Positions 47,201-58,861 of a DNA stretch of 64,000 nucleotides are shown piece by piece (the stretch's first letter is position 1; every line of letters begins with the position of its first letter). Source of the DNA: Acephala macrosclerotiorum. Its lineage: Eukaryota; Ascomycota; Leotiomycetes; Helotiales; Mollisiaceae. Location of the stretch: positions 1-64,000 of the forward strand of contig MU119230.1 in the NCBI GenBank assembly GCA_014904845.1, in the 5' to 3' direction. Position numbers and translations under genes: made by a program. The notes beneath the pieces were generated by a model. That model was not told where the DNA came from. It saw only the letters and a list, made by a program, of their open reading frames with translations, and did not search any database.

Positions 47201-48173
47201 AGTTCCCCATGGGCGACCTCGTTGAATCTGGCAACAACAACCCTCAAGCTTGCCGCCTTGTAAATGGGCCAGCAAACAGAGCTCAAGGACAAGACTACAA
47301 AAACTGGAAGAGTGCACAGTGGCTACGATGCAGCAGCTTCCGCAAGACAATCTGCAAGAGCAAAGAAGCGCCACCTGCAACCTGGGCATTTGGCCCCCTG
47401 CCTGGCAACCGAGGCACAGTGAACAGAAAGCATTTCATAAACGCGTACGGCTTTGACTCGCAGACAGCCAACTCCCTCTGCTTCGCTTCGTACACATATA
47501 CCGGGGCAGACAACGTCAAGTCGAACACCATGGTAGAAGATCATGGTTTCAGAGGACTGCTTGATGATCCGTAAGTCACTTTTTTCGCTTCTACCAGGAT
47601 AAAATGAAATACAAATGCTGACAAGCTCATAGAATGTTCTCAGCAGCCTTCGGCTGGAAACGCCAAAATTGGCTCGTAGACCCAGCACCCGCAGCAAACA
47701 GCAAGCTTCGCCCAACCAGCATGGCTAGCGCCGCCAACCTCAAACGAGGCTTCGAAGAAATGCTTGATTTCGAATACAACAACTCCCCCTCCTCCTCCGA
47801 TGAGGACGTCTCGCCCGAAGAATTAGCAGCATACCTCGCCTCGGAAGGAATAACTTTCGAGGACCTGGACGGGAACGCTATCAATGCCGGAGATTGCGAT
47901 ATCCTCTACGACGATTGGTCTGAAAAAACTGTTCTCCTCGCGAATGAAAATGGCTTCATGGAGATTGTTACCGTGACTGCGAATGCACAAAGTGGAAGTC
48001 AGATGACGAGTGTCAACGTTGTGACAGCAGCCGTCGCGTCATCCAAGCCCAAGGCGACCAGGGTTGGCACGTTCCCAGCGGAGACGGGCACTGAAGTCGC
48101 AGTTTTGCATAATAGACCTAGTGCTCCGACGCGAGCGGCTGCTTTGGAAGATGTATATGAAGGTTATAGATAG
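44216..48173 (+). CDS. GH18 class V chitinase (subgroup C-like), with chitin-binding type-1 domain
   Basis: Nine exons (44216-44609, 44661-44787, 44839-45405, 45453-45483, 45535-45875, 45931-46446, 46506-46803, 46852-47570, 47633-48173) join in phase to 1177 residues. A signal peptide (MLFLSFLIWSVFAFSSVKA) is followed by a hevein-like Cys-rich region (CCSQFGFCG) around residues 60-155. The GH18 barrel begins GYYESW, has SIGGWS and the catalytic DGVDIDWEYPG (general acid Glu), and ends LGGIMIWSIDQD. A long C-terminal region with further Cys blocks and a hydrophobic Ala-rich stretch follows, as in killer-toxin-like fungal chitinases. Such enzymes hydrolyse chitin in self or competitor walls. 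The intron at 46804-46851 is 48 nt and in frame, so retention would add 16 residues. It pairs with the divergent LysM gene. Confidence 0.88.
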
Positions 48174-49337
48174 TCTAAATGGTCGAGAGTATTCAGATAC
48201 TGTAATCATAATGAATATAAAAATCTCAGAAAGAGTCTTGATCGCACTTGCGAGGTCCAGGGAGCATCTTGAGCTTTGGAAGCCACGCTCACTCCATATA
48301 TGCCAGGTGGTGATAGAAATGTTGATTATTCGTGAATGCTCTCCTCAACCGCAGCAACTTCATCCTTCTTTCCAAATGCTGTGTGTGTCAACGGAACGAG
48401 TAAGCAGAAAATAACAACTCATTGCCCCGTCGTGTCTTGGTTTTCAAGAAGTTCATAAGTAAGTGCAATTTCTGCGAGTAGCGCAGCAAAATAGCTTCCT
48501 CGAAATCCTCTTCCTTCAAACGAAGTCGGATCTCGGATGTCCTAGGATGGGAAACTTGCAGATCCCCGTGTTTCCAAGTATCTTAGAGGTGTCTGGAAAT
48601 GCAACAGAAGACGGATTTAACATATAGATTTGATAGGGGGGAAATGGACTGCAGATATGTGTCTCAATTCGTGAGAACGCGCAGAAAAGCTCGCGCTACA
48701 CTATTGCCTGTTGATAACTGCAAGGGGCGATTTGTATATGAATCTAGCCCAGTCCCTCTGTGCTTATCTTCTACCAACTTAATGACCAAAGAAAACATCA
48801 CTCTTCTCTCAGCCTGCCCTTCAATTTTCAAAGGAAATTCTCGAGGACTTGTCGGAAGTGGTTGCGACGTTCAACAGCACGAACTTGATACCGCTTCCAT
48901 CAAGCATCAATTCATAGGCCGTTCCGTGATGGCATGGACACTTGCCCGTTGCCAAGGCGGCAGAGCAGAGAAGATCCCACTTTTGAGTCTTCACTTGAAG
49001 GTGACTTCCTCAGCGGACTTTCATAAGGAGTCGAGATAAGCATCCGCCACAAGCGTAGGCGTTCGTGGTCTCCACAATTTTAAAGGTAGTTTGACCCAGC
49101 ATCCAATCGAAAGCTGGACTGTGTTTTGCATAGAAGCGTGGGTTATGGACCTCGTGAGAGCTTCTGAAGTTCTGAGCGAGGATACTGCAGGATCCCGGGC
49201 AGTTCAAGGATCTGCAGGACCAAACTTTGTCTTCGGAAGACACGTTCCGTTCGGACAACAAATATACATGAACTCTCGATCTCAAATTTTTGGTGCTTCC
49301 GCAGAAATTATCTGGCAGAATGAATTCTCGAATGCCA
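48174..49337. other. Intergenic, no supported gene
   Basis: Only isolated ORFs (48599-49039 plus; 49010-49405 minus) without domain evidence. Confidence 0.35.
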
Positions 49338-50450
49338 GGTTCAGTGGGGCGGCCTCTTGGTGGTGACCCCGCATTGGCATTCAATACAGGCCACAGTACC
49401 AGCATCGAAGCATTGGAGGAGCTTAGTGTGCACGATGTCTCGGAAAAGAGAACAACAGTAGTTGATAACGAGAAGGTTGACGAGAAAGGAGCGACTGATG
49501 ATATTCAATATGTCCCAATGGATGAGGAATCGTTTGGGGTAGGCAAAGGCCTCACTGCCAGCGAGAAAGGTTCGGCTCTCCTTCTGTGCAAGAACGCCAT
49601 GCTGATTCAATGCAGTGGATAATATGGAAGAAATCGCTCTCTATGTATTGCACGTAGACGATGATCCTTCACTGAATCCTTGGACTCTTAGAACGTGGTT
49701 GTAAGTTCGAGTCTTCTTTCGACCCGAGCGAGAAGCGTCTGGCGGTAAGGACGAAAAGTCCACGATGCACTTTCGTGATGCAGATGGTTGGCACACTGGT
49801 CGGGTCTATCCTGAATTATGCCATCACGCTCAGCATTACCACGAATCAGCGGGAGATCTTGTTGTCGATCGAGGGAACTCACATCTGGTCAGGAGCAGTA
49901 TGTTCCTCAACTCCGTGTTGCCTTGCGCACGACTAACATTGATGACAGGGTCTGCAATCATTCAACACTCAAGCCATAACGTGGGGTGGTCTAGCCAAGC
50001 AAATGTATTCATGGGGTAGCACCTATCAATGGGTTCCACTCGGGCTGGTGCTTGGCTTCGCTGCACCACTTCCTGGATACTTCTTGCATCGGCTCTTCTC
50101 CAAAGTTGGGTTCAGCTACCTCAACATGTCGATCATCTGTTGGCACATTGGTATGTCCTTGTTTGTTGTTTTTCTGAATGATAAGCGCTAACTCGCTAGG
50201 TAAGATAGTTGGTGACAGGAATAAATTCGGCAATCATCAGCTTCCTCGCAATTGCTTTATGGAGTCAGTGGTATCTTCGAAGGTACAAACCTGAGTAGTT
50301 CTTGAAGTACAACTATGTTCTCTGTGCTAGTCTAGACGGAAGCACCCAGGTAGTGGTATTCATCATGACTTTTGTCTTCTTCGGCGCCAGCAGGAAACCG
50401 ATTCCATTTCCCAATTATTGGGGGAACAACGTGAGTGGGAATATTGACTT
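49338..50450 (+). pseudogene. OPT-family transporter pseudogene with internal deletion
   Basis: The remnant starts with a hydrophilic N-terminus, then VLHVDDDPSLNPWTLRTW, the OPT segment just before TM1. It then jumps directly to QMVGTLVGSILNYAI, SIEGTHIWSG, FNTQAITWGGLAKQMYS and YQWVPLGLVLG of the last third. The helices between are missing, so several hundred codons are deleted. A one-base shift near 49612 separates the first part from the LHVDDD segment, and TAG replaces the expected Trp after RRYKPE (about 50298). Intron borders (for example CAG|GTCTGC near 49950) are still visible. It differs from the intact OPT gene at 34.7 kb, so it is not a simple local duplicate. Confidence 0.8.
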
Positions 50451-50989
50451 CTGCATGACCTACCCAGCAAATAATGGATAACGAACGAGGTGTTGCGAGA
50501 GGATTCGAGGAGGACTTGACGCTGGAAGATTTTTCGGATTTGCGGCTAAGAACTTTCAGACTTTCTAGGAGAGGGATGCAGTCTTGAGGAGCTTTAAATT
50601 TACATACGATGATACCAATTTAGAAGTTATTTCATGAAGGCTTGACATTTCCAACTTAGAAATCGTGACGACCAAAGGAGAAATGTTGCAGGCAGAATAA
50701 AGTGATTCCCCGTCGGCTTTGTTAGTTTGCCACATCTGTGACATCCAACCAAAATTTTGATGCGTAATTTTTGACAGCTTTCATTGGCCCTCCGATCCTG
50801 GGAGATCAACAACGACAGGCAAAGTTGCCAGGGGGTTCACTATAGGGGCTCGGCCAAAGGATTCTCCGTGACCAGCGCTAAAATGGACCCCTGTCCACCA
50901 AATTTGTATGACATCTACGATCGCAACTCGCGGGAGACATTGAAGAGGGGAGCTCAATTGTCCTTCCTTCCTCCAACAACTTCAAGGCA
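50451..50989. other. Intergenic, no supported gene
   Basis: 3' flank of the OPT relic and upstream region of the CBP3 gene. Nothing else recognised. Confidence 0.35.
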
Positions 50990-52067
50990 ATGGCTTCAAA
51001 AACATGCGTATCATGTCTCCGGACACTCCAAAGACAATCACGCTCAATAGCTCAGGTAATTGTTAGACATTCCCAACACAGTCTACATTCTAACATCATC
51101 AGATACACAGAGCATCTTCAACCTTCACTTCTGCTAGAGCTTTCACGACTACCTTCTCACGATGCGTCGAACTTCCCGAGCCGAATGCGACTGCTGCGAC
51201 TTCAATTCCACCTGTCACACCAAAACCCGCAACTGGAGCATCCCCAAATACTAAGTCCGAACCTGCGAGGCTGAAGGCTGTTAAGGCTGCCCAGCAGTTG
51301 AGCAAGCTCACGGGCGGATCCACAGAGACGTATACAGCGTATGGAGCAACAGAGCTCCTATATAAAGAATGCGCGAAGCAAGCAGATTACACAATCCCAC
51401 AATCCAAGACAGATGAGGAGACGCCGAAGACAGAGGATGGAGTGGACTTGGGTGTTGGTAATGGATGGTGGCATACCGGTATTCTTTCTGCAAATAATAG
51501 TAATCAATTCCCCGTGCTGATGAGAATTCAGATCTAGGACTACCCCCGACGTTCAGCACCTGGTCCCAAGTCACCATGCTCCATATGTACTGCCTCTCCG
51601 CTCGTTTCCGTTGCTTCGAAGCACACACCGCCCAACCCTGGCAGCAACATCTCCTCGACCACTTTTTCTACGATGCCGAGAACAAAATGACGATAAACCA
51701 CGGCATGCACGCACGTGGCACACGAAACAAATACCTGAAGGATCTGTTTGTACAGTGGAGAGGAGTGCTTGCTGCATACGACGAGGGTTTATTCAAAGGG
51801 GATGCTGTTTTGGCTGCAGCTATTTGGCGAAATATCTTCAAAGCAAATGAAGAGGTGGATGTAAGGAGACTGGCTCAGATTGTGAGCTATATGAGGAGAA
51901 CGTTGAAGGGGCTTGATGGTGTGCCGGACGAAACGATTATGCGTGCTCAGTTAGAGTTTGGCACTCCGGCCTCGGAAATCAGCTTGGTGAAGCAGCAAAG
52001 CAAGATGATGGATTTGCCATTCGAGCAGGCGCCAGGGAAGGATTTGCTGGGTGGGAAGCAATCCTGA
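50990..52067 (+). CDS. CBP3: Ubiquinol-cytochrome c chaperone, CBP3 family
   Basis: Exons 50990-51055, 51103-51478 and 51532-52067 give 325 residues. The N-terminus (MASKTCVSCLRTLQRQSRS) is Arg/Ser-rich, without acids and amphipathic, typical of a mitochondrial presequence. The Ubiq_cyt_C_chap domain covers the last two thirds: LPPTFSTWSQVTMLHMY, an NHGMHARGTRNKYLKDL loop, GDAVLAAAIWRNIF and VSYMRRTLKGLDGVPDE. CBP3 acts with CBP6 at the mitochondrial ribosome exit to receive nascent cytochrome b and assemble complex III. Phases agree at both introns. A housekeeping gene next to an OPT relic marks the return to conserved sequence. Confidence 0.9.
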
Positions 52068-52750
52068 GAAAGGGAAGGAAATGATTGTTGTATGATAACG
52101 ACGAGGTTTGTATACTTTTACGTGTATCAAATATGGGATATGGACCATGGTAGCATACAAAGGAAGCAAGCGCGTTTTGAGATGTTCTACTCCTCTCCAA
52201 ACGCACCTTGTGCTTTCCTCAATATTTAAACTTACAAAATTTCAGTCCTTCGCTTGTCCGCATGAAAAAGAATCGCTCGAGGCATTTGAAGGTGAATGGA
52301 GGTCCTCAGGTGTTCAAGTGGCGCTAGTGCAGCCTCGCCCTCGGGCCAGTCCCTAGGTATATAACACCCTCATTCCACAATTCCAACCCTTCCTCTTCTT
52401 CCGCAACATAAAATTTCTTGCGAATCCGGTCGTGATCTTTTCGATCCTGACCACTCCGAAGATAAGGTCAATACAGTACTATCCTCTATCACTTACCCTT
52501 CCTTCCCAAGTATGGGCATGATTCTTCCGGACCCTGAGGGCTCCGGCGCATGGCCTCAGGCTGGTTGATATTGTTGTCATCTGCTATGCGCTCGCTGTCA
52601 GCTTCTCCTAGCTATACGCAGAACTTCAGTGGCAACACTGTATCGAGATTCGAAGCTACTCTTCGTCAACTTGATCTTTGCTGACTCGTCTTCACTTCTA
52701 GAATCACACACATACTACGCAAAGGAAGAAAACCTTCCCAAGACCCCACA
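52068..52750. other. Intergenic, no supported gene
   Basis: No feature beyond a probable 3' UTR and a CT-rich upstream tract for the next small gene. Confidence 0.4.
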
Positions 52751-53054
52751 ATGACACCTGTGTAAGCATCCATTCATAGATAAGCCAGACCCCAGCTAAT
52801 GAGACAACAGTAAGGCCACAATCACTACGATCCGAGGCAGCAGTGATGCTGGCCATCGTGATCGTCCTACGACAAGCTCATTCGTTCCCCATGCTTGGGT
52901 CGATTGGGTTGCAGCTCAGCCTTCCAGTAAGATTGAGTTGAATACTTCTCAACTGAGCGCTATCCAGGCATGGAATAGCTATGCATCTCGTCTTCAAGAC
53001 GAATATGTTCGCCGCCAGATGGAACTTTTCGAGCAATTCGATAGTGGTATTTGA
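52751..53054 (+). CDS. Small unrecognised protein split by a microexon
   Basis: An 11-nt first exon (52751-52761, ATG ACA CCT GT) is spliced across a 49-nt GT-AG intron to 52811-53054, giving 84 residues that no open-frame list longer than 60 codons would show. The product contains VPHAWVDWVA and then IQAWNSYASRLQDEYVRRQ. The latter resembles the QAWLNYADRMARDY block of the small protein at 59.6 kb. No signal peptide or known domain is present. The intron has a good 5' site (GTAAGC) and CAG acceptor. Moderately convincing. Confidence 0.45.
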
Positions 53055-53689
53055 AAAGGGTAAGTTCTTCAAATGCTCTTGAAATTCGCCCAAAGCTAAT
53101 AGAGTCTTAAAGCAGAGAAAAGCAAAATCGACTCGACTTCGGTAGAAAGGATGGCCGATACGATTTTCTTCGCTTTCGCCACTTGAGTCTGCTCTTGGAC
53201 AATATCTTGGTCATAGCGGTGTTTTCTAGATTTGGTTCCCAGACAGGGTTGGTTTCTTTGGATTGTCTTTTAGGATTCTAGGAGAAAATGAAGAATCTCT
53301 TGTTTGGACCTGAATTTCTTCCAACTCACCTCCTGAGGTGTAAGGGTGCGCTCCAAATTCGCCGGTGATACCATTAACTCTGACATGCAGGATGGTTAAG
53401 TCTATGTGCAATAACTCGGATTAAACCCCCTTTCTTGATCTTGATAGTATGAAATATCTTGACAGCATTTGAAGGTAGCGCGTATTTCGGAATCGGGAAA
53501 ACAAGCAAGTGTTTTCGGTTTCGCCTCGCACGCTAGGATGGGCCGAAGATAGAATAAAACCTCACAACGCGGCTGTCTGCCTCTTCATTAGGATTCAAAA
53601 CAACTTGAATTACGAGTAAGCTTCTAAAGTATCAATATTGTATTGGAACAATTATACTGATAACTGTGTTCTGCAGAACCTAAATCACG
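53055..53689. other. Intergenic, no supported gene
   Basis: Nothing recognised on either strand. Confidence 0.35.
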
Positions 53690-53914
53690 ATGGACAATCA
53701 CAAACCCCTCCGCACCCCGCGTTGCACCAGCGAAGAGAAGACGCTTGTGTGGTTGTCCCACCAGGCCGAGGAGTTTAAGAAGACGTTGGAGGAGGCGGAG
53801 AAGATGCCGGGGACTCATCATCCTCTGGATCTCGAATCCACAGAGGCCATTGAGGAGGGAAAGGCAGCGGATGGAGTGTGGTGGAGCTGTTTGAGTAATT
53901 GGTGGGCATGGTAG
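53690..53914 (+). CDS. Small unrecognised protein, Trp-rich tail
   Basis: A 74-residue ORF with an ATG in good context (ACGATGG). It is charged and helical in the centre (QAEEFKKTLEEAEKM) and ends in a Trp-rich tail (VWWSCLSNWWAW). No signal peptide or domain is evident. It belongs to the run of small genes from 52.7 to 60.8 kb. Confidence 0.4.
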   Translation: MDNHKPLRTPRCTSEEKTLVWLSHQAEEFKKTLEEAEKMPGTHHPLDLESTEAIEEGKAADGVWWSCLSNWWAW

Positions 53915-54420
53915 ATTGATGGGAGATTAGGTTAGTCAATTCCCTCCCCTCACATTCCAGCCCTTTTGAAGAGGAGATTGTCTCAAAGAGTGTCGAACAA
54001 CAGTAATAACCTTCTTTAGTTTGCTACTATCAATGGAAATCTTGAAAGCATTACATCGTTGTGAAATCCGCCACGATCACTGATTGGCTCGTAGCCGAGT
54101 CCCCGTGACCCCCCTTTCGAGACTCCTGCATAACCTCGCGAAGAAAAGGGGACCCTGGTTGGTTGTGACCATGAATGTGCATGAGATAATGCTTGTTTTG
54201 ATTGGCGTTGGAGGCCTTACTGTACGTGCGAACAATTCTAGGTGCAGCAGTCTCGTACTGCACATCTGGGGTGCCCCACCATCACAACGACAACCCGCGA
54301 AGACATGTGTCGTGCTCAAAGGTTGAATCTAATCGCGACATAGAAGCTTGGGACGTATACATTTCTTTGCTCAGCAAATTTCTATGGAAGCGGACTATAT
54401 CTTTGTGCAGCTTCGCTATC
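53915..54420. other. Upstream region of the 2EXR gene
   Basis: No gene recognised. The frame of the 2EXR protein stays open upstream (from about 54202) but the conserved start is internal. Confidence 0.4.
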
Positions 54421-55386
54421 ATGGGCAACCTGCAGTCAACCACTACCCCGCAGCAATCCTCAGCAGCGATGCCATCCCCACGCATCCGCCACGAGGATAT
54501 AACAGTCGCGAAATCCAGTCTGGAATTATTCTCGATATTCCTACAACTTCCGCTCGAATTGCAAGCCAGTATCTGGTCTCATGCTCTGGAAACCTCTTAC
54601 ATAGCACCCCGCATTGTCCGAGTCACGCACGAACCGCTTAAAAATACCTTCAAATGGTCTTTCAAAACGCCGCCACTGATGGAAGTGTGCCGACTTTCGA
54701 GGAAGATCGCACAGAACATATACGTTTCGCTTCTCCCAGACTCGATGTACCCTATCTACTTCCATCCCGAGGTTGATTTCCTCCATTGTACCTCGACTCC
54801 GACTCCATTCAATGGTCCAGACCCAGTTAGTAGTTTAACAGCTCTCTCCTGCTTCAACGAGACATCCAACCTAGCTACAATACGATACCTCGTTCTAGAC
54901 ATGCGATTTTGGTCACATAGGACAGGCCCCAGCGATCCATCCTGGTCTCTTGGGGCCTGTCCGATACCTGAGCTACGACTATTCAACAATATCGAGGAGT
55001 TATATCTGGTTGTTAATACTCCGGAGGAATACAAAAAGCGCTTGAAACGGATATACCACTTCTTCCCCTTCCGACCTGGCACTGATCCTGCCATATACGA
55101 TGTCGAGAGAAGGTACGCGCTGGCCGTGGCGAGACACGAAGCAGCTCCAGATTCCATCGTCCCTGGCTATCGAATATACCGCGAAGGGTTCGATTCTTTC
55201 CATGACTCAGAATTGAAGCGCTGCTTCGGAATACCACAACAACCAACAAATCCCAACTTTGCTATGGCTACCATACCTCCAACTCCTGTGGAGCGGAGAT
55301 ATTGGAAGCAAATTCCCAAGTTAACAGAGATCAGAGCAGTCACGGCTAAGAAAGTTGATAGAGCTGTACCTGTTGCAAAAACTTAA
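54421..55386 (+). CDS. 2EXR-domain protein with N-myristoylation-like start
   Basis: The chosen ATG gives 321 residues beginning MGNLQS, a good N-myristoylation signal. The 2EXR domain follows from about residue 35: FLQLPLELQASIWSHAL, PRIVRVTHE, LMEVCRLSRKIAQNIYV and a YFHPEVDFLHC end. This matches the fungal family named for its two E-x-R-like motifs, of unknown function and highly expanded in Leotiomycetes and Sordariomycetes. The second half (LVLDMRFW, NNIEELYLVV, EIRAVTAKK) also follows the family layout. An upstream start at 54202 is possible but would add residues not seen in the family. Single exon. Confidence 0.8.
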   Translation: MGNLQSTTTPQQSSAAMPSPRIRHEDITVAKSSLELFSIFLQLPLELQASIWSHALETSYIAPRIVRVTHEPLKNTFKWSFKTPPLMEVCRLSRKIAQNIYVSLLPDSMYPIYFHPEVDFLHCTSTPTPFNGPDPVSSLTALSCFNETSNLATIRYLVLDMRFWSHRTGPSDPSWSLGACPIPELRLFNNIEELYLVVNTPEEYKKRLKRIYHFFPFRPGTDPAIYDVERRYALAVARHEAAPDSIVPGYRIYREGFDSFHDSELKRCFGIPQQPTNPNFAMATIPPTPVERRYWKQIPKLTEIRAVTAKKVDRAVPVAKT

Positions 55387-57166
55387 AAGAACCGTGGTAT
55401 TGTGGTTCTCACAGACTGTCCAAAGGATGTATCAGCATAGGTCATATAGATAAGGCTAGCACAACCAACCACACGAGAAGGTAAAATGACCAAGAGGACC
55501 AAATATTCATCCTAAGTATTCAGGGTCGGCGCTAGCGCTGTTCTAAACAACCCCAACTTGCCTCTACTTCAAGTCTACCTCGCTCTGCTACGACACCTTA
55601 CACCCCACAACACCAATTCAACATTCATTCGACGCCATCACGACACAATAGCTGAATTCGAACCCTAAGAAGTACGTCTTTGCAGCACGCTCCAAAGCAT
55701 AATGCGCTCCTAGATATTGTTTCCCATTTCTATTGCAGTGTCAATCAAGAATGCGTTTTCCGATGCCTTTTGCCGTTTCGTTCCTTGACGTTATCAAAGA
55801 ACACTTGTGCCTTTGCAAGATCGCTAGGGCCGAATAGAATCTAACCACTTCCGTATAGTACTTTCAAACCCTCCGCCGTCTCGGAGCGATCGCAATTCGG
55901 ATGCCCACGCGCCAATACGATGCACCCGTTACGACACTTGACGAAATCACCCAAGAGGCTGTCTTATACTACGAAGTCGCCATCCCGGACATGACTGTCA
56001 ATTTAAGGAATACATCATAGATATCGTGCTGCCATCCAATGAAGCTTGCCATTATCTCGAGTCTAAGGTCGAACGATCTGAGGTGGTGGAGCAACCTGGT
56101 AAAGCCTGGGTCGTGGAGGAAACTCAAGAGAGACAGGAACATTGGAACAAGTCAAATGAATAAGAGCAGTAAGAAGGAGATGCAATGAATAAAGGTGGAA
56201 AGCCGAAGGTGCAAAAGCCCAGTTCCGGGGATCACGTCGTTGGCATTGATGGGAGATTTGATGAGGTTCTGGGGATGCTGGAAGCCCTGGATATCGACAT
56301 TGACTAATCTCCGCTCGGGGTTGCTAGTGTGAGTACCTATTTATACTTTTGAAGATCTCTAGCTAACAAGATTTGTGGAGTCAGATCTGGATCCGAGCAT
56401 GCCGAATATTAACAGTGAAGTGTTTGGGATAGGTTTAGGTCTTTGGCGGATGGGGAAACATTGGTGATGCCGGACTAGAAATAATCTTGGAGATAAGCAG
56501 TTTCCCGGAATTCACAGCCGTCAGCATAAGAATCGGAATTGGGATGGATTTGATACTAGAGACTTGTTTGCACGTAGTGACCCTATTTTGGTCTGCAAAT
56601 CTGCTGCCATTATGCATGTTCTCATTCCGAAAGAGTACATACACGTTGTTGTATTTTCAGGTCTACCAAGCGTTATATTGATAAATATGGAGTGTCCCGG
56701 CACTTCAAAGTATTGGATCACCAATGCAATGACATTCGATTGAAATTACTTAAGGGTATACACAGGGATTCCTAAGTCTCCCTTTAAACGCAGTATGTAA
56801 GTGCTAGACATGTACTACTACAACAAGACATAACAATTCTCAGGGGGAGACCTTCCTTTTAATAGGAGCTGGTCCTCGTGGCGCGAGTGGAACTGCGTAA
56901 ACACAGGACGGCAAGTCATTCCAGCAGGCTCTTCAAAGCCGGCATCTCTAAAATGGGTATAGATAAACGTCGATTCTTTTGACTTTCGAAGGACAAACAT
57001 TGTCAAGCAGCCTGAGTCGTGCTTTCAGCTGCAGTAAAGGCGCTAGAGCCGAACTGGACGTGCTCAAGCTCCTTCAGCTTAATGCCCCGCTCTCTCGCTA
57101 TTGTACCTTTCTCTTTCCTCTACAGCTAATTTCAGATCCAGTCCGCTATGGCACAATCAAGCTACA
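55387..57166. other. Gene-poor stretch with short coding remnants
   Basis: Short open frames at about 55901-56020 (MPTRQYDAPVTTLDEITQEA), 56070-56163 and 56185-56307 (ending in a DIDID acidic tail) lie in succession in different frames. They suggest one decayed small acidic gene, but no homologous family was recognised. The rest is empty. Confidence 0.3.
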
Positions 57167-57924
57167 ATGGATGATCCTGAAATTCAAGAGGTATGTACTC
57201 TTTATATTGCCTTCAATTGTTTATTGGTGCTAAGAAACCATTCTCGGCGTCCATCGCGAGTCTAAGAAGTTGATTTCGCTTGCGCTTTCAGTTGGCGCTG
57301 TCCCTTTATCCAGCCACAATCACTTCGCAGGATCTCCCTTGTGTTATGGTTTTATGACGATAGGCTAACAAGTGAGGGATACAGCGGCTCAATGAGCTGG
57401 CAAGCGAAGTGCCTACCTCCAATCCCAGCGAACCGAAATCAAACCACGACCAGAATCTCGAAGAGGCCACAGACCTTTTCTATCAACTCACACTCCGAGA
57501 TGTCTTTCCACCACCACCTTCGGAGCCAGTCGTGGATGTCATTCTGTCCGAGACTGACGACGAGACCGATCGCGAGACCTCTATCACACCTCAGGAGATC
57601 GTAGTCACCCATAATTCCGAACATGCTGGCTCCGACGATGGTTTCTCAGTCGTGGCTAATGCTACAGATGACGAAGAACAAGAATACCTGCGAGAAATCC
57701 TCGAAGAAATCCGCCTTAACGAAACCACGAATAAACCTGCTTTCTCTATCTCAGAAAGAAGCCTTAGCGAGACTAGTGACGAAGAACGAGTTTTGTTCTT
57801 CGAGATCGGTTTCGAAGACCTTATCCCAGCACCCTCTGATCAGGTGGTTGAGATTATCTTGGGCCCTGATGGTACAATATCGGTTCAACCCGAAGTCGCC
57901 ATTGCAGGTTTGGAGACTCTTTGA
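57167..57924 (+). CDS. Unrecognised acidic protein with internal repeat
   Basis: The long frame ending at 57924 has no in-frame ATG. Extending upstream to a GATACAG acceptor (57378-57384) and joining a 24-nt exon (57167-57190, MDDPEIQE) over a 194-nt intron gives 188 residues; this model is tentative. The protein is rich in Glu/Asp/Ser and has two similar blocks, DVFPPPPSEPVVDVILSE and DLIPAPSDQVVEIILGPD, each preceded by aromatic-rich residues. That suggests internal duplication. No known domain or signal peptide was found. Confidence 0.45.
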
Positions 57925-58546
57925 GTGTCAACATTTGAGATGGATGGAGGAAACCTTTGGGCAATTGTCCATTTCTGGTAAGACAACTTTACTTTAACGA
58001 AGTTCTGTGTACTGACAAATACTAGGCCGACCGATTTAGGATATCCTAGGACTTCTTGAGAGTGGTAAAGCGGTTGGACAAGTGTCTTTGGCTGGGGAAC
58101 GATTTTCGATTGGGCATGATCTGGGTTCGGTGGTGCAATATGAGGTTTGGACCTAGAGAACAATGAAAATGATATGCCATCATTCTTCGGCTTCTTTCTC
58201 AATTGAGACCTATGAATAATACAACGACAATTTTTAACAGAATATTTTTATAGTGTCCAAAGGATGAGTGAATTTGAGACGATCAAGGACCGGTTTTCTT
58301 TCGGGGGGCGTGGGTCCTCACTCAAGTCAAGCTTCACAGCTGGCAACCACCTATTCCATAACTTCAAGCAAACGCAGACCGACTTTTCAAGATGAAAAAA
58401 GTCGGAGGCCTCATTCAAATTGCCACGAATCACAAAGAAAGGTAAGGGTCACTTTATTTCTTGTCCCTTCCAAGCCTCTCGCTAACGAAGCTCAACAGGA
58501 ACGAACGATAGCCAGCAAAGCAAAGCTGATACTCCCAATCACCAAA
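57925..58546. other. Intergenic or 5' exons of the next gene
   Basis: The frame of the following gene is open from 58268 but shows GTAAGG/CAG splice-like sites near 58441-58498, so upstream exons may lie here. No reliable model was possible. Confidence 0.3.
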
Positions 58547-58861
58547 ATGCCAAACGCAGATCTCACCAGATTGGTTGAGGTGCGAGTTGCTGAGTACGTT
58601 GACATTATCTTTGGCCCAAAATATCAAAGAGGCGTAGCTGACAACTCACTTTACCCATGTAGCCGCGGGTCAAGTAAGAATGCTGCAGATCCAATCGATG
58701 AAGTGTTGGTAACATCCTGGCTCGATTTGATGGAGAATGTTCGAAATCGAGATCGAAAGAAGGCCTTCTATTGGGAGCCCCTCCTTGACACTGAGCCTGT
58801 TGTCTTGCCTCCGGCGTCGGTTATTGAGAAGAACTTGGAGAAGGTCAAGAAGTTACGATAA
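58547..58861 (+). CDS. Unrecognised small protein
   Basis: From the ATG at 58547 (MPNADLTRLVEVRVAEYVD) the frame encodes 104 residues with a mixed alpha/beta character, an FYWEPLLDTEPVVLPPA segment and a Lys-rich end (EKNLEKVKKLR). The same frame is open back to 58268, so a longer or spliced form is possible. No domain recognised. Confidence 0.4.
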   Translation: MPNADLTRLVEVRVAEYVDIIFGPKYQRGVADNSLYPCSRGSSKNAADPIDEVLVTSWLDLMENVRNRDRKKAFYWEPLLDTEPVVLPPASVIEKNLEKVKKLR

